Source of the DNA: JAOUEA01 sp031364965
GTDB lineage: Bacteria; Actinomycetota; UBA4738; HRBIN12
DNA: 64,000 bases
Direction: 5' to 3'
Assembly (NCBI GenBank): GCA_031364965.1
Contig: JANLXF010000089.1
Location: 42,869 to 106,868 of the forward strand
The translations under genes and the position numbers were made by a program. This document shows positions 39,859 through 48,040 of the stretch, piece by piece. The stretch's first letter is position 1. Each line of letters starts with the position of its first letter. Below the pieces are notes generated by a model that was not told the DNA's origin, ran no database searches, and worked only from the letters and a program-made list of their open reading frames with translations.

Positions 39859-41316
39859 GTGACCCTTCGCGCCCGCCTCACGATCGTGCTGATGATCGTG
39901 GTGGCCGCCGGCCTGACCGTGGCCGACGTCGCGACGTTCGCCGCGCTCCGTTCGTTCCTCGTCCAGCGGGTCGATCAGCAGCTGCGGGCCTCGACGACGA
40001 CGATCGGGCACCTCCTGGCCTCGGCGGAGGCGCCGTCGGGCGCCGTGGCGATCCCGACCGACGGAGACGACGCCTTCGTCCCGTCGGGGACGTACGCGGT
40101 GCTGTACGACGACGCCGGTCGCGAGCTGAACCACGCGTCGTTCAGCTACGGCGCGGCGCCCGGCGCCGCCCCCGATCTGCCAGCCGACATCACCTCGTTC
40201 GACGGAGGCTCGGTGCTCTCGTCCATCGGTTCGACGGGAGACGGCTCGGGGTTCCGCATGATCGCCGAGCGGTTCGAGGGTGGCTACACCGTCGTGGTCG
40301 CGATCCCGTTGACCGAGGTCGATCAGACGCTTCGCCAACTCGTGGTGGTGGCCGCGCTCGTGACGCTCGCGGTGATCGCCGCGACCGCGGCGCTCGCGTT
40401 CTGGATCGTGCGCCGGGGGCTCACGCCGCTTGGGCGCATCGAGCAGACCGCGGGCGCGATCGCGGCCGGCGACCTATCCCGACGTGTCGACGACGCCGAT
40501 GCGCGAACGGAGGTCGGACGTCTCGGCACCGCGCTGAACGTGATGCTCGGGCGGATCGAGCGCTCGATGGAGGAACAGCGGGCCTCCGAAGAGGCGCTCC
40601 GCCGGTTCCTCGCCGATGCCTCGCACGAGTTGCGGACGCCTCTGACGTCGATCCGCGGCTATGCGGAACTGTTCCGGCGCGGGGCCGTCGACGATCCGTC
40701 GGACACCGCGCTCGCGATGCGGCGTATCGAGCAGGAAAGCGCGCGGATGGGGGTGCTCGTCGACGATCTCCTGTTCCTGGCGCGCTCGGGCCGGGGCCGC
40801 CCCGTCGACCGCGAGCCGTTCGATCTCTCTGCCGTGATCGCCGACGCTGCGCAGGACGCGCGCGCCGTGGACCCCTCCCGCACGGTGGGTCTCGTCGTCC
40901 CGGCCTCGCTCACGGTGGTGGGCGACGAGGGCCGGATACGTCAGGTGCTCGCCAACCTGCTGTCGAACGCCCTCACGCACACGCCGCGAGGTTCGCCGAT
41001 CGACCTCAGCGCGAGGGCGAGCGACGGCCAGGCCGAGGTCACGGTGGCCGACCGCGGACCCGGGATGACGGCCGAGGAGGCCGCCCATGTCTTCGAGGCG
41101 TTCTACCGGGCCGATCCGGCGCGAGGCCGTGCGGCAAGCGGTGAAGGGGCCGGATCAGGGCTGGGGCTCGCGATCGCGGCGGCGATCGCCCACGCGCACG
41201 ACGGTTCCCTGGCGGTGACGAGCGAGCCGGACCGGGGTGCGACGTTCGTGCTGCGCCTGCCGCTGACCGGGCCGACGATCACGTGGGACGGAACCGACGG
41301 ACCGCCTGCAGCTTGA
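39859..41316 (+). CDS. Sensor histidine kinase
   Basis: 485 residues, GTG start. Two membrane helices flank a ~130-residue outside sensor region; then HAMP (LTPLGRIEQTAGAIAAGDLSRRV), HisKA with H256 in DASHELRTPLTSIRGY, and HATPase: N box NLLSNALTHTPRG, G1 DRGPGM, G2 GSGLGLAI. It phosphorylates the upstream regulator. The 3' end overlaps the convergent ferredoxin gene by 38 bp. Ligand unknown. Confidence 0.95.
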   Translation: MTLRARLTIVLMIVVAAGLTVADVATFAALRSFLVQRVDQQLRASTTTIGHLLASAEAPSGAVAIPTDGDDAFVPSGTYAVLYDDAGRELNHASFSYGAAPGAAPDLPADITSFDGGSVLSSIGSTGDGSGFRMIAERFEGGYTVVVAIPLTEVDQTLRQLVVVAALVTLAVIAATAALAFWIVRRGLTPLGRIEQTAGAIAAGDLSRRVDDADARTEVGRLGTALNVMLGRIERSMEEQRASEEALRRFLADASHELRTPLTSIRGYAELFRRGAVDDPSDTALAMRRIEQESARMGVLVDDLLFLARSGRGRPVDREPFDLSAVIADAAQDARAVDPSRTVGLVVPASLTVVGDEGRIRQVLANLLSNALTHTPRGSPIDLSARASDGQAEVTVADRGPGMTAEEAAHVFEAFYRADPARGRAASGEGAGSGLGLAIAAAIAHAHDGSLAVTSEPDRGATFVLRLPLTGPTITWDGTDGPPAA

Positions 41317-41503
41317 GGGCCAGCACCGGACAGGCGGTCACCGCTCGCTGTGCGTGCGCCATCAGGTCGGGCGGCACCTCGCGTCGGTCGAGGATCGGGA
41401 ACCCCCAGTCGTCGAGGCGGATCATCTCGGGGAACAGATCGGCGCACAGGCCATGTCCGTCGCACGCGATCGGGTCGAGGGAGATCGTGGTGTGGTGGGG
41501 CAT
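41279..41503 (-). CDS. [3Fe-4S]-type ferredoxin
   Basis: 74 residues. ACDGHGLCADLFPEMI and ACPVLAL give three cluster cysteines (C-x5-C ... C-P), the pattern of small 3Fe-4S ferredoxins that serve P450s in Actinomycetota. Here it is the last gene of an operon with a NuoF-like flavoprotein and a ferric-reductase-like protein, so it probably carries electrons between those enzymes. The fourth Cys of a 4Fe-4S cluster is replaced (His or Gly position). Confidence 0.88.
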   Translation of the reverse strand: MPHHTTISLDPIACDGHGLCADLFPEMIRLDDWGFPILDRREVPPDLMAHAQRAVTACPVLALKLQAVRRFRPT

Positions 41504-41514
41504 CGGTCGGTCCT

Positions 41515-42789
41515 TCAGTAGAGGGGGAGGAGGGTCTGGGCCGGGTCGGCGTCGCATCGCCCGTCGATCCGATGGCGTTCGATATCTGCGGCGAACACCT
41601 TGAGGCCGCTCCGCACGAATCGCACGGCACCGTCGGGGAGCCGGCACGCACCGCGCCCCTCGACGTCGTCGCTCCACCGGCGGAGTTGCGCGGCCGTGTC
41701 GCGGCCGCCGCCGCGAACGAGCGAGCTGAGCCCGCCGGCGATCGCCGCGAGTCCGTGCACGCACGGCCCGCACTGGTTCGCCGTCTGGCCTGCGAACCAC
41801 GTCGCGACCCGTTCGGTCTCGCGGAGCCCGCAGGCGTCGCGCGGCAGGAACCACAGAACCCCCGCGCCGAAGGCCGTCCCGTGGGCGGCCAAGTCCGGGT
41901 CGCTGAGCCTCACGTCGAGGGCGTGCGCGACGTCGATCCAGGCCCCGAAATAGCCGCCTACGAGGACCGCGACGACGTCGTCGTCGCATCCACCCGCGGC
42001 CCGCAGCACGTTCGCAACCGGCGTGCCCCCGGCGACCTCGTACACCCCGGGCTTCGCGACGGCGCCGGAGACGGTCACGAGCCGGCTGCCGGGCTCGTCG
42101 TCGACCCCCACCTCACGGAACCAGTCGGCGCCGAAGGCGGCGATCTGCGCGAGGTGGGCGAGGGTCTCGACGTTCTGCACCAACGTCGGCCGCCCGTCGA
42201 CCCCCCGCTCGAAGGGCCGCGGGCCCATCGCCGGGATCGCGGGGCCACCGCCGATCGCCCGCACGAGCGAGCGTTCCTCGCCCGTGACATAGGCCCGGGG
42301 CACGCGAACGATCCGGATCGTGACGCCGGTGCGCTCGGGGCCACGACGTGCGACGAGGGCCGTCTCGATCGATCGGGCCGCGTCGTCGGTGTCGATGCCG
42401 AGTTCGATCCGGTCGGCGCCCACGGCCGCCGCCGCCGCGAGCGCGCCGTCGAGCACGAGATGGGGGCGTGTGGTCAAGAGCAGCCGGTCCTTCGTGCTGG
42501 CGGGCTCACTCTCGGCGCCGTTGACGACGACGATCGCGCGGCGACGGCCCGACGCCACGGCCAGGAGCTTCCTCGCGGTCGGGAACCCGGCGCCGCCCCG
42601 GCCGAGCAGTCCGGCGCGTTCGACCTCGTCGATCAGTGGTCGGTTCGCGCCTCGGCCGGGCCGAGGCGGCGGTGGCATGAGAGCTCGATGCGCCGCGAGG
42701 TCGGCGGGGCCGCCGGGACCCGGAGCGGCGGCCAGGATGCGGGGCAGCCCGGTGGGACCGGTTGAGGTCAGGGGTTGAACGGCGGCCAT
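41515..42789 (-). CDS. NuoF-like (51-kDa subunit) flavin/iron-sulfur oxidoreductase
   Basis: 424 residues. FMN/NADH-binding segments LLGRGGAGFPTARK, VVNGAESEPASTKDR and YVTGEERSLVRAI; SLBB region VTVSGAVAKPGVYEV; and the [4Fe-4S] motif TANQCGPCVHGL with a further Cys at GRGACRLP. This is the domain set of complex I NuoF and Rnf-like electron inputs, but no other nuo gene is present. It likely feeds electrons from NADH or ferredoxin to the membrane protein encoded just upstream. Confidence 0.88.
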   Translation of the reverse strand: MAAVQPLTSTGPTGLPRILAAAPGPGGPADLAAHRALMPPPPRPGRGANRPLIDEVERAGLLGRGGAGFPTARKLLAVASGRRRAIVVVNGAESEPASTKDRLLLTTRPHLVLDGALAAAAAVGADRIELGIDTDDAARSIETALVARRGPERTGVTIRIVRVPRAYVTGEERSLVRAIGGGPAIPAMGPRPFERGVDGRPTLVQNVETLAHLAQIAAFGADWFREVGVDDEPGSRLVTVSGAVAKPGVYEVAGGTPVANVLRAAGGCDDDVVAVLVGGYFGAWIDVAHALDVRLSDPDLAAHGTAFGAGVLWFLPRDACGLRETERVATWFAGQTANQCGPCVHGLAAIAGGLSSLVRGGGRDTAAQLRRWSDDVEGRGACRLPDGAVRFVRSGLKVFAADIERHRIDGRCDADPAQTLLPLY

Positions 42790-42805
42790 AGAGGATGCGG
42801 CTCCT

Positions 42806-43864
42806 TCAGATCGAGCTTCCGGCGGGGGTCAGGTGCACGGTTCCGTGCGTGGTGCCGGCCTGGTCCACGATCTGCATCGTCAGGTCGACGTCCACGATCG
42901 CGCCGGCCGCGTCGGTTAGCCGGGCGACGATGCGCCCGCCTTGGAGCGACTCGATGACGCCCACGTACTTCGTGGGGATCGCGCCGAGCGAGACCTGCCC
43001 ACGTCGAACGGATAGGCCGTTCGACGTGGCGGTGCCGACGAGAACGATCTCGATCGGCATCGCCGACGTGTCGAGCGTGCCGACGATGTCGAGCACCACC
43101 GATCCGTCGGCGCTCGCGCGCTGGCTCGCCTGAGCGGTGAAGGCCGAGTTCTCCGGCAGCGACGTGGAGGCGCCGTCCGCGCGGGTGGCGGCACGGGTGT
43201 GCGCCGGTGTACCCGCGGCGTTCGCCCAGCCGGGGGCGAGCGGGCCGGCGAGCAGCCAGACGGCCACGCCGAGCGTGCCGACGGCGGTCGCGCCGAACGC
43301 GGCGAGCCGGGGCAGGGCCTGCGGTGGCTGCACGCTGTAGGCGCGCCACCAGACGGCACCGACCACCGACGCCAGGCAGCCGGCGTCGAGGAGCAGCATC
43401 CACGGGTCGCTCGTGTCGCTACCCGTGCCGAGCCCGTGCAGGAAGGCGACGGGCCAGCAGGCGTACGCGAGCCAATGGATCGCCTTCCACGACCGGTACC
43501 CGAGCCGCACCCGCACGAGGCTCGTGATCACGAGGGCGAGCAGCAGGTCGAAGCCGACCGCCCCCAGACCGAGCCAGACCGGCCGGTAGGCTGAGGTGAA
43601 CGGCAGTAGGGCGTCCACCCATCGGATCGGGGCGTAGCTGTCGAAGACGGCCGTCGCCACGTGCACGCCAAGGAACGCGACGGCCATCAGGGAGAGGTTC
43701 CGGTGGAGCCCCTGGGTGATGAACCTGGGCCAGCGGCTCGAGGCCCAGCCCACCGAGCCCGTGATCCCGAGAACCACCACGCCGGTGAGCAAGAGCAGCG
43801 ACACCGCGCCGGTGCCACGGGTCAGGAACCAGTACGCCTGCGTCGCGATCACCGGCATCGGCAT
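42806..43864 (-). CDS. Ferric-reductase-like transmembrane protein with extracytoplasmic C-domain
   Basis: 352 residues. Six membrane helices: GTGAVSLLLLTGVVVLGITG, LHRNLSLMAVAFLGVHVATAV, LGAVGFDLLLALVITSLVRV, KAIHWLAYACWPVAFLHGLG and two more, with paired histidines (LHRN/GVHV; IHWL/FLHG) positioned to hold two b-hemes. After helix 6 a ~150-residue outside domain follows (TSLPENSAFTAQASQRAS, LDIVGTLDTSAMPIEIVLVG, GRIVARLTDAAGAIVDVDL). Likely moves electrons across the membrane. Start ATG 43864; ATG 43858 is also possible. Downstream of apbE. Confidence 0.85.
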   Translation of the reverse strand: MPMPVIATQAYWFLTRGTGAVSLLLLTGVVVLGITGSVGWASSRWPRFITQGLHRNLSLMAVAFLGVHVATAVFDSYAPIRWVDALLPFTSAYRPVWLGLGAVGFDLLLALVITSLVRVRLGYRSWKAIHWLAYACWPVAFLHGLGTGSDTSDPWMLLLDAGCLASVVGAVWWRAYSVQPPQALPRLAAFGATAVGTLGVAVWLLAGPLAPGWANAAGTPAHTRAATRADGASTSLPENSAFTAQASQRASADGSVVLDIVGTLDTSAMPIEIVLVGTATSNGLSVRRGQVSLGAIPTKYVGVIESLQGGRIVARLTDAAGAIVDVDLTMQIVDQAGTTHGTVHLTPAGSSI

Positions 43865-43868
43865 CGGC

Positions 43869-44789
43869 TCACGCCGCGGCCTCCACCGGCCATCCGGCGG
43901 TGCGCACGATCGTGCCGTCGATCCGGACCAGCCGGGCGGGAAGGCCCAGCCGCTGTAGCCAGAGGGCGGCCGGCTCACCACGCACGATCGCGGCGGTGGC
44001 GGCGACATTCGCGTCCACGCAGGTGGCCGCGGCCACGCTCACCGTGCGCCAGACCTCGGCGGCGGGGCGTCCGGTCGAAGGATCGACGACGTGGTGCAGC
44101 TGGCGCCCGCCGCGGACCCACCTCCGCACGGTCGTGCTCGACGTCGCGAGCCCGCCGGTGTCGATCCGGATCGTCTGGCCGGGCTCCGCGGGCGAATCGT
44201 GCGCGTCGGCGAGGCCGATGTCCCAGCCGCCACCCGGAGCGTTGCCCGCCACGGCGATGTCGCCGCCCAGGCTGACCAGCACGCCCGACCCGATCGCGGA
44301 AGCCGCCGCCCTGGCCGCTCGGTCCGCGGCGAACGCTTTGGCCGTGGCGCCAAGGTCGAGCCGGACCCCGCGGGGGATGCGCACCCGCGCGCGCTCGCGG
44401 TCGAGCTCCACCGCGCGCCATCCTGGAGCGGCTCGGAGCGAGCCGATCGGGGGGCCGTTGCGGTCCATCCCCGCGAAGTCGCGGTCGTAGCCGACCAGCA
44501 GCAACGCCTCGCCCACCGTGGGATCGACGTCGCCGTCGGTGAGCTCGGCGGCTCGCAGGGCTACGTCGATCGCGTCGATCAGGAGCGGCGCCACCTGGAC
44601 CCACCTGCCGGCGCCCTCGTGCAGGCGCGCAAGCTCGCTGTCGGGTCGGAACCGGCTGCACGCCAGATCGATCGCGTCGACCTCGCGGCGCACGGCCAGG
44701 ATCGCGCTCGGCAGCCCGTCGGGATCGGCGGTGACGACGGTCGCGGTCGTGCTCAGCGCTCGGAACGAACACGTGGCCGGTGGACGCAT
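43869..44789 (-). CDS. apbE: FAD:protein FMN transferase
   Basis: 306 residues. ApbE motifs: CSRFRPDSELARLHEG, VDPTVGEALLLVGYDRDF, LDLGATAKAFAADRAA, VSLGGDIAVAG, GRQLHHVVDPSTGRPAAEVWRTVSV. It attaches FMN to Thr of a D-x-x-[ST]-x-A-T motif on exported redox proteins. No protein in this operon shows that motif clearly. No lipobox or long signal peptide is visible, so its location is uncertain. The TAG of the small upstream gene abuts its start codon. Confidence 0.93.
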   Translation of the reverse strand: MRPPATCSFRALSTTATVVTADPDGLPSAILAVRREVDAIDLACSRFRPDSELARLHEGAGRWVQVAPLLIDAIDVALRAAELTDGDVDPTVGEALLLVGYDRDFAGMDRNGPPIGSLRAAPGWRAVELDRERARVRIPRGVRLDLGATAKAFAADRAARAAASAIGSGVLVSLGGDIAVAGNAPGGGWDIGLADAHDSPAEPGQTIRIDTGGLATSSTTVRRWVRGGRQLHHVVDPSTGRPAAEVWRTVSVAAATCVDANVAATAAIVRGEPAALWLQRLGLPARLVRIDGTIVRTAGWPVEAAA

Positions 44790-45098
44790 CTACGAGCCTC
44801 CCGAGACAGCCTGGCCGCCGCCGATCCCTTGAACGGGTGGGTTCGGAGGTGGCTGCAGTCCCGACCCGCCCGTCGACGCCCATGGGTCGTTTCCATCGTG
44901 GGCGCGGAGCGTGCCCGTGCCGGTGTTCGAGGATCCGCCGGTGGACGCGCCCGTTCCCTGGGCCGAGCTATCGTTGGCCCGCGCGACGCCCACCGAGATG
45001 ACTGCCGCCGCGGTCACGGCGGTGGCCGTGAGCCAGCCGGTGATCGACGAGATCCTTCGCAGTCCCGCGTCGCGTGCGTGGGGATGGGGGCGGGGCAT
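44790..45098 (-). CDS. Small exported Gly/Thr/Ser-rich protein, first gene of the redox operon
   Basis: 102 residues. One hydrophobic helix (ITGWLTATAVTAAAVISVGVA), then a low-complexity tail (NDSSAQGTGASTGGSSNTGTGT, PPPNPPVQGIGGG). AAGGAG sits 5 nt before ATG 45098. Members of ApbE/ferric-reductase operons often include a small FMN-binding protein; this one lacks a recognisable FMN domain, so its role is open. Confidence 0.65.
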   Translation of the reverse strand: MPRPHPHARDAGLRRISSITGWLTATAVTAAAVISVGVARANDSSAQGTGASTGGSSNTGTGTLRAHDGNDPWASTGGSGLQPPPNPPVQGIGGGQAVSGGS

Positions 45099-45277
45099 CG
45101 TGCTCCTTCGTCGGAGAGGGGCGACCCGCCCGGCCGGCCGGGGATCGGAGAGAAGGGAGGGTGACCGGCCGAACGGGGTGCCTCCTGTGGTGCATGCCTG
45201 AAGTCTGGGGTCTCCAGCTGAGCCTGCCCCGAGAGGACCCTGTGGAAACGATGAGCGTTCGGACTCCTGGTGCGGCC

Positions 45278-46207
45278 TCAGTACCGGGCGCCGACGGCCG
45301 GGGGGAGCGCGTCGAGCTCGTCCAGGTCCTCGGGCGTGAGCCGGATCGTTGTGGCGGCGAGATCCTCCTCGAGGTACCGCAGCCGCTTCGTGCCGGGGAT
45401 CGGCGCGACGTGCGGGCCCTGCGCCAGCACCCATGCCAGGGCGATCTGGGCGGGCGTGGCGCCGTGGCGGTCGGCGACCGCCCGCACGCGCTCGACGATC
45501 GCGAGGTTCGCGTCGATCGCCTCAGGCGCGAAGCGCGGGTTCTTCGCGCGGAAGTCCAGGTCCTCGAACGCCGCTCCGGTGATCGTTCCGGTGAGGAACC
45601 CGCGGCCCAGCGGAGAGAACGGGACGAAGACGACGTCGTGCGCGAGACACCACGGCACGACGTCGTCGAGCGCCTCCCGGGTCCAGAGCGAGAGTTCGGA
45701 CTGCAGGGCGGCAACGGGATGGATCGCGCGGGCCGTCTCGAGTTGGTCCACGGTCGCCTCCGAGAGTCCGAGTGCGCGGACCTTCCCCGCCTCGACGAGC
45801 CCGGCCATGGCGCTCCACGACTCCTCGAGCGGCACGGCGGGGTCGATCCGGTGGAGGTAGTACAGGTCGATCACGTCCGTGCGGAGGCGGCGGAGCGACG
45901 CGTCGACGGCGCGGACGATGTGCTCGGGGCGAGCGTCGTTCACGAGCGGGTATCCGCCGTTGGGGCCGACGAGCAGCCCGACCTTGGTCGCGACACCGAC
46001 CCGGTCGCGGATCGGCTCGATCGCCTCCCCGACCAGCTCCTCGTTCGTGAACGGCCCGTAGACATCCGAGGTGTCGAGGTGCGTGGCGCCCAACTCGACG
46101 GCTCGCCGGATCAGCGCGACCGGGTCGTCGTCGCTCTCGCCCAGGTAGGCGAACGACATCGGCATGCAGCCCAGTCCGATGCCTCGGAACGCCTCACGGG
46201 TCTCCAC
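45278..46207 (-). CDS. Aldo/keto reductase
   Basis: 309 residues, GTG start. Catalytic tetrad positions visible: Asp and Tyr in LDTSDVYGPFTNEELVG, Lys in VGVATKVG, His in IDLYYLHRID; NADPH-binding C-terminus GTKRLRYLEEDL. Cytoplasmic NADPH-dependent reductase of aldehydes or ketones. A TAGCAT -10 box (46219-46214) is 6 nt before the start. Substrate unknown. Confidence 0.93.
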   Translation of the reverse strand: METREAFRGIGLGCMPMSFAYLGESDDDPVALIRRAVELGATHLDTSDVYGPFTNEELVGEAIEPIRDRVGVATKVGLLVGPNGGYPLVNDARPEHIVRAVDASLRRLRTDVIDLYYLHRIDPAVPLEESWSAMAGLVEAGKVRALGLSEATVDQLETARAIHPVAALQSELSLWTREALDDVVPWCLAHDVVFVPFSPLGRGFLTGTITGAAFEDLDFRAKNPRFAPEAIDANLAIVERVRAVADRHGATPAQIALAWVLAQGPHVAPIPGTKRLRYLEEDLAATTIRLTPEDLDELDALPPAVGARY

Positions 46208-46327
46208 GCGGCGATGCTAGCGTCGGATCGATCGGCCCGGTGGAACAAGCAGGGATCGCCGAGCCGGTCGAGCTGTTCCGCGCCAGGCGCGGCTGACCGT
46301 ACGCGCGAGCCCGGCTAGGCTTGTCGC

Positions 46328-46825
46328 ATGGCGATCAAACGGATGAACCACGCGGTGCTCTACGTGCGCGACGCCGACCGGACGTTCGCGTTCTACCGGG
46401 ACGTCTTGGGCTTCACGCTCGTGGGTGAGATCCCGCAGGCGGGCGCGAAGTTCCTGCAGGCACCGGACTCGACGAACGACCACGACCTCGCGCTCTTCAC
46501 GATCGGCGCGGAGGCCGGCGATTCCACGGCCGGCCGGCAGACCGTGGGGCTCTATCACATCGCCTGGGAGGTCCAGACGCTCGGCGACCTGCAGGAGATC
46601 GCGCTGAAGCTCGCGGACGCGGGTGCGATGGTGGGCGCGACCGATCACTCGACCACCAAGGCGCTGTACGCGAAGGACCCAGATGGGCTCGAGTTCGAGG
46701 TGTGTTGGATCGTGCCGAAGGAGTATCTGACCGACGACGTGGTGGCCGCGAAGACGCAGCTCCGTCCCCTGGATCTCAAGGCCGACATCGAGCGGTACGG
46801 CGTCGGGACCCTGGGCGGGCTCTAG
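46328..46825 (+). CDS. VOC-family (glyoxalase/extradiol dioxygenase-like) protein
   Basis: 165 residues. MNHAVLYVRDADRTFAFYRDVLGF and VGLYHIAWEV give the paired His ligands of the betaalphabetabetabeta modules; DPDGLEFEVCW supplies the Glu. The fold is shared by glyoxalases, dioxygenases and resistance proteins, and the reaction cannot be chosen. A TAGGCT -10 box (46316-46321) is 6 nt before the ATG. The stop shares CTAG with soxR. Confidence 0.9.
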   Translation: MAIKRMNHAVLYVRDADRTFAFYRDVLGFTLVGEIPQAGAKFLQAPDSTNDHDLALFTIGAEAGDSTAGRQTVGLYHIAWEVQTLGDLQEIALKLADAGAMVGATDHSTTKALYAKDPDGLEFEVCWIVPKEYLTDDVVAAKTQLRPLDLKADIERYGVGTLGGL

Positions 46826-47298
46826 CGCGTCGCGGGCCGGGTGAGGTCGTCCGGTTCATCGCCGAGCAGGAAGCGTGGCCCGTCGCCCAGGTCCGCGGCG
46901 GCGTCGCCGGGGTTGTAGAGCCGGCAGCGCGTCAGGGAGAGACAGCCGCAGCCGATGCAGCTCGAGAGGTCGTCGCGGGTGCGTTCGAGGGCGGCGATCT
47001 GCTCGTCGATCCGCGCGCGCCAGGTGCCGCTGATCCGTGACCATTCCCGCGCGGTCGGCGCCCGGCCCGCAGGGAGCCGCGCCAACGCGTCCACGATCTC
47101 GTCGAGCGAGAGTCCCACGCGCTGCGCGACCCGGATGAACGCCACGCGTCGCAGGACGTGACGCGGGAACATCCGCCGCCCCCCCGCCGAGCGCTCGGCG
47201 GCGATCAGTCCCTCGGACTCGTAGTACCGCAATGCGGAAGCCGCCACACCGCTGCGGGCCGCCACCTCGCCGATCGGCAGCAGATCCTTCCGGTCCAT
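46822..47298 (-). CDS. soxR: Redox-sensing activator SoxR
   Basis: 158 residues. MerR-type HTH (LPIGEVAARSGVAASALRYYE), then helical dimerisation region and the [2Fe-2S] motif CIGCGCLSLTRC, diagnostic of SoxR. Oxidation of the cluster by redox-active compounds or superoxide turns on target promoters with a 19-bp spacer. Its own TAACGT -10 box (47310-47305) is 6 nt before the ATG, and the SoxR box at 47316-47333 lies over its -35 region, suggesting autorepression. The divergent transketolase is the apparent target. Confidence 0.95.
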   Translation of the reverse strand: MDRKDLLPIGEVAARSGVAASALRYYESEGLIAAERSAGGRRMFPRHVLRRVAFIRVAQRVGLSLDEIVDALARLPAGRAPTAREWSRISGTWRARIDEQIAALERTRDDLSSCIGCGCLSLTRCRLYNPGDAAADLGDGPRFLLGDEPDDLTRPATR

Positions 47299-47315
47299 CT
47301 GGCAACGTTACTTGA

Positions 47316-47333
47316 CTTCAAGTGAACTTGAGG
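47316..47333 (+). promoter_or_regulatory. SoxR box in a 19-bp-spaced promoter
   Basis: CTTCAAGTGAACTTGAGG; its complement CCTCAAGTTCACTTGAAG matches the E. coli soxS box CCTCAAGTTAACTTGAGG at 16 of 18 positions. It sits between TTGACT (47312-47317) and TACCCT (47337-47342), spacer 19 bp as required for MerR-type activation, directing transcription into the transketolase genes. Confidence 0.88.
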
Positions 47334-47350
47334 TTGTACCCTCCGCACCC

Positions 47351-48040
47351 ATGGACGCGGAGCTGACCTCGCTGACCCGCGTGCGCGAGCTCATGGCGCG
47401 TGCCGTCGGAGATGAGAAGCACGAGGAGAGCAGCACCTCGACGCTCGATGCGCTGTGGGTGCTCTACGACCGCATGCTGCGTGTCGACCCGGCCGACCCG
47501 TCGGCGGAGGACCGCGATCGGTTCATCTTGAGTAAGGGCCACGGACCCGTCGCGTACTACGCGGTGCTCGCCGCGAAGGGGTTCTTCCCCGAGGCGTGGC
47601 TCGACGGGTTCATGACGTGGGGCGGCCGGCTCGGCTCGCACCCCGACCGGCTGCTCGTGCCCGGTGTCGAGGCCTCGACCGGATCGCTCGGCCACGGGCT
47701 GCCGATCGCGGTGGGCGTGGCACAGGCGCTGCGAGCCAAGGGCCTCGAGGGCCCGCGCGTGATCGTGCTGACCGGCGACGCCGAGCTCAACGAGGGCTCC
47801 AACTGGGAAGCGATCATGCTCGCGCCCCACCTCGGGCTCGGGAACCTTACGTTGCTTGCGATCGATAACCACAGCTCGTCGATCCCGATGGCGCCCTGGG
47901 AGGCCCGGCTGGGGTCGTTCGGGTGGCGTGTGCGGGTGGTCGACGGGCACGACCACGACGCCCTCGGGGCCGCCCTGGAGGTCCGCGAGGATCGGGTGCC
48001 GACCGCGGTCGTCGCGGACATCCCGGAGGGGGAGTGGTGA
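47351..48040 (+). CDS. Transketolase, N-terminal (TPP-binding) subunit
   Basis: 229 residues. DRFILSKGHGPVAYYAVLA, ASTGSLGHGLPIAVGVAQAL, and the TPP-Mg motif GDAELNEGSNWEAIMLA ... LLAIDNH. With the next gene it forms a split transketolase that moves two-carbon units in the non-oxidative pentose phosphate pathway. ATG 47351 lies 8 nt after the -10 box of a SoxR-type promoter, so the mRNA is nearly leaderless and inducible by redox stress. TGA overlaps the next GTG as GTGA. Confidence 0.9.
   Translation: MDAELTSLTRVRELMARAVGDEKHEESSTSTLDALWVLYDRMLRVDPADPSAEDRDRFILSKGHGPVAYYAVLAAKGFFPEAWLDGFMTWGGRLGSHPDRLLVPGVEASTGSLGHGLPIAVGVAQALRAKGLEGPRVIVLTGDAELNEGSNWEAIMLAPHLGLGNLTLLAIDNHSSSIPMAPWEARLGSFGWRVRVVDGHDHDALGAALEVREDRVPTAVVADIPEGEW

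Noticed and set aside
41515..42789. NuoF of respiratory complex I
   Set aside because: No other nuo gene is present, and the gene is in an operon with ferric-reductase-like, ApbE and ferredoxin genes.
45099..45277. TTCAG/CTGAG elements between the redox operon and the aldo/keto reductase as another two-component box
   Set aside because: The spacing between the elements is 20 bp, not 11 or 22, and they are not near a convincing -10 box.
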